Made by a program: the position numbers and the translations under genes. Under the pieces are notes generated by a model that worked only from the letters and a program-made list of their open reading frames with translations, did no database searches and was not told the origin of the DNA. A stretch of DNA of 64,000 nucleotides from Methanosarcina sp. MTP4 (GTDB lineage Archaea > Halobacteriota > Methanosarcinia > Methanosarcinales > Methanosarcinaceae). Shown piece by piece: positions 16,774-26,714 of the stretch (position 1 is the first letter of the stretch; each line of letters begins with the position of its first letter). Where the stretch lies: contig NZ_CP009505.1 in NCBI RefSeq assembly GCF_000970045.1, forward strand, positions 4,147,469 through 4,211,468. The letters run 5' to 3'.

Positions 16774-17787
16774 TCAAGTCTCTTTATTTTCCTCTAATGT
16801 TTTCTTTCTAACCGGAGACTTCTTCCCATCCTTTGAAAGCAGGACCACCCGACTTATCTCGGATTCATCTGCAATTTCATAACCCAGGTGTTTGGCGACC
16901 TGCTCCGAAAACTCCAGCACCTCCGCATGGGCCGGCATGGCAGAGCGTTCGAGACGGAGCCTGGAAAAGCCCAGATGCATGTAGGCCTTGATTTCCACGA
17001 AATCAGGAGAGGCTTTTTTGATGAGTTCGGCATAGCCTTCGGGGTTGAACATGTTCACTCCCTTGACAAGGGTTATTCTGATAACTGTCCTTGAGCTTTT
17101 CTCCTTCATGAGGGCCAGGGACTCGGAAATTTTGTCCCAGAGAGCGGGAGATTTCGGCTGGCAGACTTTCAGGTAGGTCGCCTGGTCCGGGGCGTCAAGG
17201 CTCATGTAGAGCTGGCAGGGATTGACTTTTGCAAACATCCCGGGGATTGTCCCGTTTGTGACCAGGAAAGTGGTAAAACCCCTTTTCTCGTATTCCTCGA
17301 TGAGTTCGGGAAGGTAGGGGTACATCGTCGGCTCTCCGGAAAGGGAAATGGCAACGTTATTCGGGTCGTTTCCCTCAAGCCAGCGTTCCTTAAGGGCGTT
17401 TGGAGAACCTCCGAAACCCGTAATCAGTTTGCGCTGGCAGGCAATGCTCTCTTCCACGATCTTTTCAGGAGAATCCCATTCCCCGGGTGCAGGGACCGGA
17501 ACCTCAGTCGGACGCCAGCAGAAAAGGCAGCTCTGGTTGCAGAGAAGGGTAGGGGTCATCTGGAGGCAGCGGTGGGACGCAACCCCGTAGAACTTTCCCT
17601 TGTAACAGAAACCTTCGTCATTCATGGCTTTTTTGAGCCAGAGACAGGTCTTTACCGCGGAATGGGAGCCTGCAAGGGCATAGCCCTGTTTTTTCAGAAG
17701 GGTCTCAAAATCCGGGATGTCGAAGGGAAGGGGTGGTTTGCCCGATGATTGGTCTTGGTTCTGGTTTTCCATTGACATTTCCGCCAT
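16774..17787 (-). CDS. taw1: tRNA 4-demethylwyosine synthase (radical SAM)
   Basis: Taw1/TYW1 makes the tricyclic base of wyosine derivatives in tRNA-Phe from m1G37 and pyruvate. The protein of 337 residues has the radical SAM cluster motif CNQSCLFC (CX3CX2C) followed by WRPTEVP. It also has GEPTMYPYLPELI, which fits the AdoMet-binding glycine motif, and the family block VNPCQLYMSLDAPD. I start at the ATG at 17787, with AAAGGA upstream. A longer frame beginning with TTG at 17820 would run through the TATA-like sequence CTTATATATA (17803-17812). Two further in-frame ATGs (17778, 17772) are close enough that the exact start is uncertain. Confidence 0.93.
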   Translation of the reverse strand: MAEMSMENQNQDQSSGKPPLPFDIPDFETLLKKQGYALAGSHSAVKTCLWLKKAMNDEGFCYKGKFYGVASHRCLQMTPTLLCNQSCLFCWRPTEVPVPAPGEWDSPEKIVEESIACQRKLITGFGGSPNALKERWLEGNDPNNVAISLSGEPTMYPYLPELIEEYEKRGFTTFLVTNGTIPGMFAKVNPCQLYMSLDAPDQATYLKVCQPKSPALWDKISESLALMKEKSSRTVIRITLVKGVNMFNPEGYAELIKKASPDFVEIKAYMHLGFSRLRLERSAMPAHAEVLEFSEQVAKHLGYEIADESEISRVVLLSKDGKKSPVRKKTLEENKET

Positions 17788-17855
17788 ATTAATCCTTTGT
17801 CGTATATATAAGGTTCGCAAAATAATTTTGGAGAAAGAGTGAAAGAGTGAAAGAG

Positions 17856-19760
17856 TTATTCATCAAACTTCAGAATCGTGACCCCGAAGTCCGCAAGGTC
17901 CACAACGGGCACCTGGGCCGGCACTGGCATGAGGTTGACACGCTTCTGGAACTCGGTCTGGGACTGCCAGGTCCCGGAGTTGACCAGGAGGACGTTCTTG
18001 TAGCGCTGTACCCCCAGGGTGTGCACGTGGCCGGTGTGGATTATGTCCGGGACCGGGTCGATTATGAAATAGTCCTTCTTTTCAGGGGATATGGAGACCC
18101 TGCTCCCGTAGGTAGGAGCAAGGTGCCTGCGCTTTATCATCTCAAGGACGGCCCCTGCAGGTTCCTGGTAAGACACTCCGGGGACGCTTGCCACAAGGTC
18201 ATCGATCGAGCGTCCGTGGTAGATCAGGATGCTAACCCCGTCAAGGTCCACAAGAGCGGGGTTCCCAACAAAAGTGATGTTTGGAGGGAAATGCTCCCGG
18301 ATTCGCTCCGGAAGGGCGGGCTGGGGCTCTGCCTGGCGAACAGCGTCGTGGTTGCCAGGGCTGATGATGATCTGGATGTGTTTCGGAATTTCCCAGAAGT
18401 ACTCGGCGGCTTTCCTGTACTGCTCGTAGACGTCCAGGATAGTGAGTTCCTTGTCCTGGTCAGGGTAGATCCCAATCCCGTCCACAAGGTCTCCTGCAAC
18501 AACCAGGTAGCGGACTTCCTCCGCCATTTTCTTGAGGGCTTCGGAATCTGAGTCTCCTTTCAGGAAGTCCAGGAAATTTAACCAGGAATCTTCCATGAAC
18601 TGAGCACTTCCCACATGTACGTCCGAGATCAGGACAACCTTTCCTTTCGCTCCGGTCCTTCGAAGCGCACTGTTAGGGACATCGGGCTGGATGATCTTGC
18701 TGGCCATCATAAGGCCTCCGTCATTGGTGACCGAACCCGTGACCCCGATGACCTCGTCAAGGAGGATGCTTGAAGCCAGTTCGAAGAGGTCCTTATCACT
18801 GTTCCGCACCAGAACGGGAAAAGAGCCGGTCGGGTCTTCCAGGGAAAGGATCCTGTGGCCGTTGGTTGTGGTACTGGTATCTGAGACCATCCCGATTATC
18901 GAGATCTCCTCAGAGCCTTTTTCCCCTCCTCCCCGCCTGAAACTCCGGCCTTTCAGGCTCTCTATGGGCCGCGCATTGATCCTGCCCCTGATGATCTCGG
19001 AGAGCCTGCTGTACCTGTCCCTGAAGTACTGCACAAACTGCATATACTCTCCCACGCAGGTGGAATGCCCGGTGATGTCGGAAAGCACAGTAACAGGGTT
19101 CGGGCCGCCGATAGAACGCACAACTGAGGAAGGAGAAGAAGAACCTGAAGCCATCCCTGATGAAACGGCAGAAAAAGGCCTGTCCCTCGAAGCCGGGAAC
19201 GGAGCCGAAAAGAGAAGCGAATTCCCAGATCCTGAAGCTGAATTTGCCCTGCCTGCAGGGCCAGAAGGTGCCGATAAAACCGGATCTGAGCCAGCACCTG
19301 AAGCAGGGTCAGGGAGAGCCCCCGGAACTGAACCGGAAACGGGAACGAATTTGGAACCAACGGCAGAATCGGGAACCTGATCTGAAACAGGGTCCAAAAC
19401 AGCATCCGGAAGGAAAGGATCCCCTGAAACGGAAAGCCTCTCAATTTCATCAGAAACCGAATCCCGGCCAAAGTCGGAACCAGGGACATTCCTGTCCTCT
19501 CCCGAAATAGCAGGTTCTGAAGAAGCGCCTGTAGCGCCTGCAACATCTGTGGCTCCTGAAACCCTTTCAACTCTCGAGGCTGCAAAGCCTGCCAGGTCAA
19601 TGTGCTCAGCTTCAATGACAAAAACAGATTCATCAATGGTCGAAAGGACGTATTCGAGAAGGAGCCCGGAAACATCACTTGCTTTGATGAGTTCCGCGGC
19701 TTCCGGGCTTATCTGATACCCTTCCTCTGCAACCGCCCTTATGATATTGATTTCATTCAT
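17856..19760 (-). CDS. polB: DNA polymerase D small subunit (DP1)
   Basis: This 634-residue subunit carries the 3'-5' proofreading nuclease of the archaeal replicative polymerase PolD. The metallophosphatase motifs are all visible in the C-terminal half: LISDVHVGS, VVAGDLVDG, ISPGNHDAVR, LIYHGRS and IHTGHVHTLG. An OB-fold region precedes them (EISIIGMVSDTSTTTNGHRILSLEDPTG). The first 70 residues are a conserved helical domain. They are followed by about 150 residues of Pro/Ser/Gly/Asp-rich low complexity (roughly residues 85-240), much longer than the linker in many homologues. I start at MNEINIIRAV (19760) because the upstream frame reads through a 9-base direct repeat. The large subunit is not in the window. 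Confidence 0.95.
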   Translation of the reverse strand: MNEINIIRAVAEEGYQISPEAAELIKASDVSGLLLEYVLSTIDESVFVIEAEHIDLAGFAASRVERVSGATDVAGATGASSEPAISGEDRNVPGSDFGRDSVSDEIERLSVSGDPFLPDAVLDPVSDQVPDSAVGSKFVPVSGSVPGALPDPASGAGSDPVLSAPSGPAGRANSASGSGNSLLFSAPFPASRDRPFSAVSSGMASGSSSPSSVVRSIGGPNPVTVLSDITGHSTCVGEYMQFVQYFRDRYSRLSEIIRGRINARPIESLKGRSFRRGGGEKGSEEISIIGMVSDTSTTTNGHRILSLEDPTGSFPVLVRNSDKDLFELASSILLDEVIGVTGSVTNDGGLMMASKIIQPDVPNSALRRTGAKGKVVLISDVHVGSAQFMEDSWLNFLDFLKGDSDSEALKKMAEEVRYLVVAGDLVDGIGIYPDQDKELTILDVYEQYRKAAEYFWEIPKHIQIIISPGNHDAVRQAEPQPALPERIREHFPPNITFVGNPALVDLDGVSILIYHGRSIDDLVASVPGVSYQEPAGAVLEMIKRRHLAPTYGSRVSISPEKKDYFIIDPVPDIIHTGHVHTLGVQRYKNVLLVNSGTWQSQTEFQKRVNLMPVPAQVPVVDLADFGVTILKFDE

Positions 19761-20427
19761 GGTTCCGACCCGATTCTGGAAATGATTCCGAACACTATTC
19801 AAAAGTAATTTGAAGCTGATTTGAAGTTGGTTGAAGTTGGTTGAAGTTGGTTGAAGCTGAACTGAAGCATTAATCATCAAACTTTAACCGGATCAAAGCC
19901 TCAAGGCAAAGACCTGCTTAAAATATAAAAATTAATGTGATACAAAATTCATGAAATATTATGCTGAAGAGTTTGATGAAATTTTTGATCATCAAAGAAA
20001 ACTTTAGCCTCCTTCAGCATAATATTAAAAGGTACATACATATTAAGAGTTACATACCAAAACTTACAGGTGGACGGCCTGGAAACCATTAAAATGAACA
20101 GAGATAGTTCTCTGTAGGACCATCCGCCCATCAGTAGAAGATGATAACTATATAAATATCATGACTGAATGAATAAATTGAAAGTTAATATATGATAAAA
20201 ACAAATTGTAGTTACGTTAAGAAGAGTAGGGTGGGGAAAATTAAGACAAAGATATAAATTGTATTAGATGGACATGGGTTGCCAACAAAAATATTAACAT
20301 AAATATAATAAAGGGAAAAATTAAATGGAAAGCCGAAAGAAACTGATGAACCGAATAAAATATAAAACAACATCAGAAATAAAACGGCATTAAAAATTGA
20401 AGCGATATCAAGGGAAAAAGACTGATT
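19761..20427. other. gene-free interval with nested inverted repeat
   Basis: This 667-base region separates the divergent polB and signal peptidase genes. It holds a short GTTGGTTGAA-type direct repeat (about 19820-19860), a long nested inverted repeat (19955-20026), and a small perfect hairpin CAGAGA-TAGT-TCTCTG at 20099-20114. A 60-codon minus-strand frame covers part of it but has no recognisable protein signature. Confidence 0.5.
19955..20026. repeat. nested inverted repeat (15-bp outer, 7-bp inner stem)
   Basis: AATATTATGCTGAAG at 19955-19969 is the exact reverse complement of CTTCAGCATAATATT at 20012-20026. Inside, TTTGATG (19972-19978) pairs with CATCAAA (19990-19996). The whole could fold as a cruciform or RNA hairpin with a bulged side. 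It may be a remnant of a small mobile element or a structured leader; nothing else identifies it. Confidence 0.85.
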
Positions 20428-20985
20428 ATGAGCGAAGCTAACAAGGAAAACAGGATTCAGGGAGAAGAAAACTTCTGGGTTTCCCTAGGAAAGGACATGC
20501 TCTCAGTTGTGGCTGTCCTGATCGCTTTCATGATTCTTTCCAAACTGGCATTCGGGCTTTGGACTCCCATGGTAGCTGTGGAGTCAGGAAGCATGGAGCC
20601 TCATATGCAGGTAGGGGACATCATCTTCATCAAGAATATCGACAGGGTCGAACTGGTCACCAACGAAGATGGGGAAAGTTCCGACTATGAGTCCTTTGGA
20701 AACTACGGGGACGTTATCCTCTACCGGCCCTACGGGCAGGAAGGGGTAACTCCAATAATCCACAGGGCCATGTACCACGTCGAGGCCGGGGATCCAATGT
20801 GGGAAAACGGTCCAATTGCCCCTTATTCAGGGTACATCACCAAAGGGGACAACCCTGTTACGAACAAACACTTTGACCAGGAAGGACAGATCAGCTATCA
20901 TGTGCCCGTAAAGGAGGAATGGGTAATAGGAACCGCAAAGTACAGGATTCCTTACCTGGGGCATGTCAGACTTCTCTTCTCATGA
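20428..20985 (+). CDS. signal peptidase I, archaeal (Sec11-like) type
   Basis: This 185-residue membrane protease removes signal peptides from Sec-exported proteins. A transmembrane segment (LSVVAVLIAFMILSKLAFGLW, residues 25-45) is followed by the catalytic serine in VESGSMEPHM (Ser55). The archaeal/eukaryal type uses a histidine instead of the bacterial lysine, here TPIIHRAMYH near residue 111. The Asp-containing block TKGDNPVTNKHFDQ completes the active site. Its active site faces the outside. The acidic insert between residues 72 and 90 (TNEDGESSDYESFGN) is not conserved in the family core. It stands alone, divergent from polB. Confidence 0.93.
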   Translation: MSEANKENRIQGEENFWVSLGKDMLSVVAVLIAFMILSKLAFGLWTPMVAVESGSMEPHMQVGDIIFIKNIDRVELVTNEDGESSDYESFGNYGDVILYRPYGQEGVTPIIHRAMYHVEAGDPMWENGPIAPYSGYITKGDNPVTNKHFDQEGQISYHVPVKEEWVIGTAKYRIPYLGHVRLLFS

Positions 20986-21334
20986 ACCTCAAATACAGGG
21001 GCAGTAAGGCTGTCCCTTTCATAAATCTCTAAAGGCTCCATCAAATGAACTTCTAGATACCTGTTCATCAACTTTTAGTGGCCTTGATATCTACTTCACT
21101 TCCTGTTTTTACTTCACTTCCTGTTTTTACTTCACCTCCAACCCGGCTTTTTCAGGGTCTTCTTTTGCAAACCCATACCCTTTTAAGGAAGCACTTTCTT
21201 TTCAGAACTTAATCCAAAGTCTTTTTGAATTTTTAATATATCACGGATACATCATTGAGCATAGCATAAAACAAAAACACCACCTAACCACTCTGAAAAA
21301 CGGTGGCCTCAAAAACAAAACAATCCTAAGAAAA
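20986..21334. other. gene-free interval
   Basis: The 349 bases between the signal peptidase and the dihydrouridine synthase contain a 19-base direct repeat (TACTTCACTTCCTGTTTTT, twice, near 21090-21128). No gene is visible. Confidence 0.4.
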
Positions 21335-22306
21335 ATGAAGCTCAAAAAACTGACAATCGGCAGTACCGAACTTCCGGGAAACCTTCTTCTTGCGCCTATG
21401 GCTGACGTGACGAACCTGGCTTTCAGGCTGCTCTGCAGGCAGTACGGGGCTGATCTCACGTACACGGAAATGATCAATGCAGATGCCCTGATCAATGAAA
21501 ACCGGAAAGCGCTCATGAAGGGGCTGACAGATCAGGAGGATTGGCCTTTTGGGGTTCAACTTGTAGGGAATTCCCCCGAGTCCCTGAGGGAGGCTGCGCT
21601 TTTAGTGGAGGAAGAGCTCAGGCCTGTGGTGATTGACGTGAACATGGGCTGCCCTGCAAAGTGCATCACCCGGGCAGGGTGCGGCTCGGCACTTCTTAAG
21701 TCCCCTGAAATCGTGCACAAAATAATATCCGGGCTTGTAGACTCTCTGGAAACCCCTGTTAGCGCAAAAGTCCGCATCCTGGGAAGAGAAGAAGAAAGCC
21801 TTGAAATTGCCCGACTAATAGAAGACGCGGGGGCTCTGGCCCTGACCGTTCACGGGAGGACGGCTGAGCAGATGTATTCCGGAAGCTCGGACCTTGGACA
21901 GATCCGGGCGATCAAAAATGAAGTTTCTATTCCCGTGATCGCAAACGGGGACATCAGGGATGAGGAATCTGCAGAACATGCCCTGGAGTTTACCGGCTGC
22001 GACGGGCTTATGGTCGGACGTGCGGCAATGGGAAACCCTTTTATCTTCTGGCGGATCAGGCACTACCTGGAGACCGGAGAAAAGCTTGAGCCTGACCCGC
22101 GGACCCGGCAGTTCGAGGATTTTGAAGCCTATATCAACCTTCTGGAGGAGTATGGGATCCTGTCCTCCATCAATCTGCGGATGCAGGCCCAGTGGTTTAC
22201 AAAGGGGCTGCACGGCTCGCGGCATATCCGGGAAAAAATTAACGGTTTGAAAGATGCAAAGTCCATAATTGAGCTGATGAAAAGTTCCTGCCGGAAAGAG
22301 TATTAA
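21335..22306 (+). CDS. dus: tRNA-dihydrouridine synthase
   Basis: This 323-residue FMN-dependent TIM-barrel enzyme reduces uridine to dihydrouridine in tRNA. The family signatures are clear: LLLAPMADVTNLAFR near the N-terminus, DVNMGCPAKCITRAGCGSALL with the catalytic Cys106, ALTVHGRTAEQMYSG with the FMN-contacting His, and IANGDIRDEESA followed by DGLMVGRAAMGNPFIF for phosphate binding. The helical C-terminal domain is short. Archaeal Dus specificity for a particular tRNA position is not predictable here. No ribosome binding site is evident before the ATG. Confidence 0.94.
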   Translation: MKLKKLTIGSTELPGNLLLAPMADVTNLAFRLLCRQYGADLTYTEMINADALINENRKALMKGLTDQEDWPFGVQLVGNSPESLREAALLVEEELRPVVIDVNMGCPAKCITRAGCGSALLKSPEIVHKIISGLVDSLETPVSAKVRILGREEESLEIARLIEDAGALALTVHGRTAEQMYSGSSDLGQIRAIKNEVSIPVIANGDIRDEESAEHALEFTGCDGLMVGRAAMGNPFIFWRIRHYLETGEKLEPDPRTRQFEDFEAYINLLEEYGILSSINLRMQAQWFTKGLHGSRHIREKINGLKDAKSIIELMKSSCRKEY

Positions 22307-22878
22307 AATTTTTAGACCTATTAAGAATATATGGATTGTCTACGAAAGAAGTAGGGAAAAACAGGCTCATAGAGCAGGTTAACCCTGAATAAAAGTAAAT
22401 TAAATTCATCTAAAAAATAATTTGAAATAGTAAATATTTAAAACAACTCTCTTAAACTCACCGAAAAACTAATAATAAACTACACTATTATCCATGAACA
22501 TCGGGACACCAAACGGCGTGAATATATAATTGAAAATATGCTAAAAGCAATTTTAGGCACATCAAGAATAATCAAACAATTACAATATTTTCAGGTTAAC
22601 AAAGCCGTCCCAAAACATTAACTTCATATCAATGTCATACAGAAGCCACGGTGTCCGGAGATTACGGGAGATTCGAAACCGGATCTGCCGGATATGACCA
22701 ATCAAGATAATTGAATCAACGGTAGGTACAGACTGGCTGGCTGTACAACAACTACCAAAAATCAACTAAAACTTAAACTACTGAAGCAGCTACCGAAAAT
22801 CAACTAAAACCTAAACTACTGAAAAACGGCTAAAAAATCACCAGGAAAAACAAATTTGTGTTTGAGAGGAGAGCTCAG
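22307..22878 (+). other. gene-free leader region of the por operon
   Basis: This 572-base AT-rich interval carries a 34-base sequence present twice (22752-22785 and 22790-22823, period 38; core ATCAACTAAAAC) just before porC. A minus-strand frame at 22580-22765 has no identifiable signature. The promoter of the por operon must lie here. Confidence 0.5.
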
Positions 22879-23427
22879 ATGAAGGAAATCAGAATACACG
22901 GCCGAGGCGGTCAGGGTTCCGTCACTGCAGCTGAACTCCTGTCCATTGCAGCCTTTGCGGACGGGAAATTCAGCCAGGCCTTCCCTGCTTTCGGGGTGGA
23001 GCGCAGAGGCGCCCCCGTTCAGGCATTCACCAGGATCAGCGACATACCCATAAGGCTCAGAAGCCAGATCTATACACCCGACTACGTGATTGTCCAGGAT
23101 GCCACCCTGCTTGAAACAGTAGATGTTGCAAGCGGGATCAAGGATGACGGGATTATCATCATCAATACGAAAGAGAAACCGGAAAACCTCAAGCTTGAAA
23201 CAAGGGCAAAGGTCATGGCCGTGGACGCAACAAAAGTCGCCCTCGATATCATGGGCAGGCCCATTGTGAACACGGTCCTCCTAGGAGCCTTTGCCGGGGC
23301 CACGGGGGAAGTCAATGTGGACTCCATCAAAGACGCCGTGAAAGAACACTTTGCCGGCAAGGTTGGAGAAAAGAATGCCGAAGCCATCCAGAAAGCTTAC
23401 GAGCTGACCCGGGAGAGATATGCATGA
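22879..23427 (+). CDS. porC: pyruvate:ferredoxin oxidoreductase, gamma subunit
   Basis: This 182-residue subunit (also called porG) belongs to the enzyme that interconverts pyruvate, CoA and acetyl-CoA plus CO2 with ferredoxin, mainly anabolic in methanogens. The N-terminal [16 protein letters not shown] and [16 protein letters not shown] are hallmark sequences of the gamma domain. The start is the ATG at 22879 behind GAGAGGAG; a GTG at 22858 would include that ribosome binding site. It overlaps porD by four bases (ATGA), showing translational coupling. The order C-D-A-B is standard for the archaeal four-subunit enzyme. Confidence 0.96.
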   Translation: MKEIRIHGRGGQGSVTAAELLSIAAFADGKFSQAFPAFGVERRGAPVQAFTRISDIPIRLRSQIYTPDYVIVQDATLLETVDVASGIKDDGIIIINTKEKPENLKLETRAKVMAVDATKVALDIMGRPIVNTVLLGAFAGATGEVNVDSIKDAVKEHFAGKVGEKNAEAIQKAYELTRERYA

Positions 23428-23684
23428 AGATCGTTCAGGGTGGAGTCTGTGAGCCAGGTTCAACACTGGTAAACAAGACAGGAGGCTGGAGAAACTACCG
23501 GCCGGTCTATATCTATGACAAATGCACCAAGTGCGGTATTTGCGAAATTGTCTGCCCGGACATGTCCATTAGCCCGAAGGGCGACGGCTTTTTCGAATAC
23601 AACTATGACTACTGTAAAGGCTGCGGGATCTGCGCCAACGAGTGCCCTGCAAATGCAATCGAAATGGTCCTGGAGGAGAAATAA
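23424..23684 (+). CDS. porD: pyruvate:ferredoxin oxidoreductase, delta subunit
   Basis: This 86-residue ferredoxin-like subunit carries two [4Fe-4S] clusters: [14 protein letters not shown] and [14 protein letters not shown] each supply four cysteines in CX2CX2CX3CP arrangement. It passes electrons from the thiamine site to external ferredoxin. The ATG overlaps the porC stop, and its own TAA overlaps the porA ATG by one base (TAATG). The first 30 residues ([24 protein letters not shown]) are the usual N-terminal extension of archaeal PorD. Confidence 0.96.
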   Translation: MKIVQGGVCEPGSTLVNKTGGWRNYRPVYIYDKCTKCGICEIVCPDMSISPKGDGFFEYNYDYCKGCGICANECPANAIEMVLEEK

Positions 23685-24895
23685 TGGCTGTTAATGTTGC
23701 AGACAAAGACAGGATGGTTGTTGTGGAGGGTTCTTATGCAGTCGCCCACGCCGCAAAGATCTGTCGGCCGAATGTGATTTCCGCATACCCGATCACTCCC
23801 CAGACCCATATCGTGGAAGACCTCTCCCAGTTCATTGCGGACGGGGAAATCCCTAACTGCGAGTACATCAACGTGGAGTCCGAGTTCTCGGCAATCTCCG
23901 CCCTGGTAGGTTCTTCCGCAGTCGGAGCAAGGAGCTATTCCGCGACCACTTCCCAGGGGCTTTTGCTCATGCACGAGGTGCTCTTCAACGCTGCCGGGAT
24001 GAGGCTTCCGATCATCATGACCGTGGCAAACAGGGCAGTGAGCGCCCCGATCAATATCTGGAACGACCACCAAGACGCAATCTCCCAGAGAGACACCGGC
24101 TGGCTCCAGCTCTATGCCGAAGACCTTCAGGAATCTGCGGACATGCTTCCCCAGATTTTCAAGGTCGCTGAAGACAAGGACGTCCTCCTGCCGGGCATGG
24201 CCTGTATGGACGGGTTCATCCTTTCCCACGTCTACGAACCCCTGGTGCTTCTGGAACAGGACCTGACCGACGAGTTCCTGCCAGCATATGACCCCGAACA
24301 CGTGCTCGACCCTGCAAATCCGATGAGTTTCGGTGCCTTTGCAGCCCCGGACACCTATGAGGAGTTCAGGTTCCTGCAGGAAAAGGCAATGCAGGCAGCT
24401 CTCCCAAAGATCGAGGCCGCGGCAAAGGAATTCGGAGAAATTTACGGCAGGTTCCACGGCGGGCTTATCGACGAGTACCTGACCGACGATGCAGAGGTCA
24501 TTATCATGGCCATGGGCTCGATTCTTGGCACTATCAAGGACGTTGTGGACGAGTACAGGGCAAGAGGCGAAAAGATCGGCGTCCTGAAAGTCAGGTCCTT
24601 CAGACCATTCCCGAAGGAGCAGATCAGGAAAGCTATCAAGGATGCGGCAACTGTTGCCGTGCTCGACAAGAACATCTCTCTCGGGACAAACGAGGGTGCA
24701 CTCTTTACCGAGACCAAGTCCTGTATGTACAACAGCAGGTGCGACATCCCGATCATCGGCTACACAATCGGGCACGGAGGCCGGGACATCCCCAAAGAAA
24801 GCATCGCAAAGATAATCGAAGAAGCCAAGAAGGTTGCAAGTTCCGGGATCAAGGTTGAAAGCCAGTTCCTGGACCTCAAGGAGGAATTGCTATGA
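23684..24895 (+). CDS. porA: pyruvate:ferredoxin oxidoreductase, alpha subunit
   Basis: This 403-residue subunit holds the pyrimidine-binding and transketolase C-terminal-like domains of the enzyme. Characteristic blocks are [58 protein letters not shown], and [21 protein letters not shown]. The C-terminal domain begins near [17 protein letters not shown]. The start is the ATG at 23684 overlapping the porD stop, with GGAGGAG ten bases upstream. A 388-codon frame on the opposite strand is a codon-bias shadow. Confidence 0.97.
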   Translation: MAVNVADKDRMVVVEGSYAVAHAAKICRPNVISAYPITPQTHIVEDLSQFIADGEIPNCEYINVESEFSAISALVGSSAVGARSYSATTSQGLLLMHEVLFNAAGMRLPIIMTVANRAVSAPINIWNDHQDAISQRDTGWLQLYAEDLQESADMLPQIFKVAEDKDVLLPGMACMDGFILSHVYEPLVLLEQDLTDEFLPAYDPEHVLDPANPMSFGAFAAPDTYEEFRFLQEKAMQAALPKIEAAAKEFGEIYGRFHGGLIDEYLTDDAEVIIMAMGSILGTIKDVVDEYRARGEKIGVLKVRSFRPFPKEQIRKAIKDAATVAVLDKNISLGTNEGALFTETKSCMYNSRCDIPIIGYTIGHGGRDIPKESIAKIIEEAKKVASSGIKVESQFLDLKEELL

Positions 24896-25782
24896 GCAAA
24901 CCCGCACCCAAAACCTACCTTGCCCCGGGGCACAGGGGCTGTGCAGGCTGCTGTGACGCCCTTGCAGCAAAGTTCATGCTCATGGGCGCAGGGTCCAACT
25001 GTATCGTGGTGAACCCCACAGGCTGCCTTGAAGTCATGACCACACCCTTCCCGGAGTCTGCCTGGCAGGTTCCCTGGATCCACTCCCTCTTCGAAAACGG
25101 ACCTGCAGTCGCCTCAGGAATCGAAGCCGCCCTCAAGGCTCTTGGCAAAAAAGGAGACACAAAGGTCATCGGAGTCGGTGGAGACGGTTCAACCATGGAC
25201 ATCGGGATTAGATCCCTTTCAGGCGCCTTTGAGCGCGGCCACGACATGCTCTACGTCTGTGTGGACAACGAGGCTTACATGAACACCGGGATCCAGAGAA
25301 GCTCCGGAACCCCCTTCGATGCCTCCACGACCACAACCCCAGCAGGTAAAGTCTCTTTCGGAAACCCGCGCCCGAAGAAGAACATGCCCGCCATCATGGT
25401 AGCCCATGGCTCCCCTTACGTAACCACCACCTCAATCGGCTACCCCAGGGACATGATCCGCAAAGTGAAGAAGGCAACCGAAATCGAGGGCGCGACCTAC
25501 GTCCACGCCCACGCTCCCTGCCCGACTGGCTGGGGCTTTGACGGCTCAAAGACTATCGAGATGGCAAAACTCGCAGTCGAGACCTGTCTCTGGCCCATGT
25601 ACGAAATGGAAAATGGAGAACTCACCCAGGTCAGAAAGGTCAAGCACCCGAAACCCGTCGAGGAGTACCTCCGCGCCCAGAAGCGCTTCAAACACCTCTT
25701 CACCATGGAAGGCGGCGAGGAAGAAATCGTAAAAATCCAGGCCATAGCGGACTGGAACATCGACTACTACGGGCTTCAGTGA
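24892..25782 (+). CDS. porB: pyruvate:ferredoxin oxidoreductase, beta subunit
   Basis: This 296-residue subunit binds the thiamine diphosphate pyrophosphate and one [4Fe-4S] cluster. The N-terminal [15 protein letters not shown] supplies cluster cysteines. [40 protein letters not shown] is the Mg/ThDP motif (GDG followed by the N of DNEAYMNTG), and a further Cys lies in [10 protein letters not shown]. It overlaps porA by four bases (ATGA) and ends the operon; a T-rich run follows (TTTTTTATTTTTG). Confidence 0.97.
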   Translation: MSKPAPKTYLAPGHRGCAGCCDALAAKFMLMGAGSNCIVVNPTGCLEVMTTPFPESAWQVPWIHSLFENGPAVASGIEAALKALGKKGDTKVIGVGGDGSTMDIGIRSLSGAFERGHDMLYVCVDNEAYMNTGIQRSSGTPFDASTTTTPAGKVSFGNPRPKKNMPAIMVAHGSPYVTTTSIGYPRDMIRKVKKATEIEGATYVHAHAPCPTGWGFDGSKTIEMAKLAVETCLWPMYEMENGELTQVRKVKHPKPVEEYLRAQKRFKHLFTMEGGEEEIVKIQAIADWNIDYYGLQ

Positions 25783-26714
25783 AAACTGAAGTCTAAATTT
25801 TTTATTTTTGTCTTCTACAAACTTTAGTTAGGATTGAAACCTAAATTTTGTATATTTGTTTTTATTTTTTTCCTGTTTTCCGGTTTCTTTTGGGATTTTT
25901 TGATTTTTAACCCACATGTTTATTTTGGGAATTTTCCAGAAATTCGTAAAATCTTCTTTAGAAATTTTATATTTGTACTATTTTTTGACTAACTCTTCAT
26001 TTGAAGTTTCTAAATTTAGGCTGCAGAGACTGTATATTTAGGCATCATAGACTACATAATTGGAACTTTTCATAAATCTCGTTAAGCACACCGGGGTACA
26101 GCTGTGAAATGCAAAAATATGAAACAAATATGAAACAAATATGAAACTAAAAATGAGACTAAAAATGAAACTAAAAAATAGGACAATGTTCCCTATGAAA
26201 AAAATTCACCACTATTTCAGAGACTATAGGAATTGAGTCCCAAACTACCAAAACCAGGAAAAGCAAACCCTGAAAGAAAATGAAATAAAAAAAACCTTAA
26301 AAAACCTTAAAAAACCTCAAAAACACAAAAAATAGGATTTAAAAGCCATATTAACAAATTAAATCCCATCAAATTTTTTCCATCCCAAATTATATATTAT
26401 CTAGTATCTTATTAGTGATATTATTGGGAGTATTATTCTCTAAAACACGAAAAGTTTCAGATGATTAGGGATTCAATAGGGAGGTAGAGATTAAAAATTA
26501 GTATTTGTTTAGTTTGAACTTTCGTGTCTGAAATATGGACTCTTTGAAGTAATTTGCCATAAATATTATTTTTTAAAATACATTACGTAGTGGGGGGAGG
26601 ATTGAAAATTGGCATTTGTCCGGCTTAGGGTATCCTATCGAAAAATGCTGATTTTTTGAATTCACTTCTACACTATCGATTAAAAATTGTGAGGAGAAAA
26701 CTGGAAGTGAATAA
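25783..26714. other. gene-free interval
   Basis: This 932-base AT-rich region lies between porB and the surface-protein gene. It contains T-rich terminator-like runs (25797-25875), short imperfect repeats of ATGAAACAAAT/ATGAAACTAAA (26118-26175) and AAACCTTAAAA (26290-26320). Two roughly similar segments of about 75 bases occur at 26478-26555 and 26590-26665, just before the gene. No gene is evident; the surface-protein promoter must be here. Confidence 0.45.

Noticed and set aside
22580..22765. 61-codon minus-strand frame upstream of porC
   Set aside because: No recognisable signature or ribosome binding site; could be a transposase scrap but this cannot be supported.
23609..24775. 388-codon open frame on the minus strand over porA
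   Set aside because: A shadow of porA; the sense strand gives a complete, well-known subunit in a four-gene operon.
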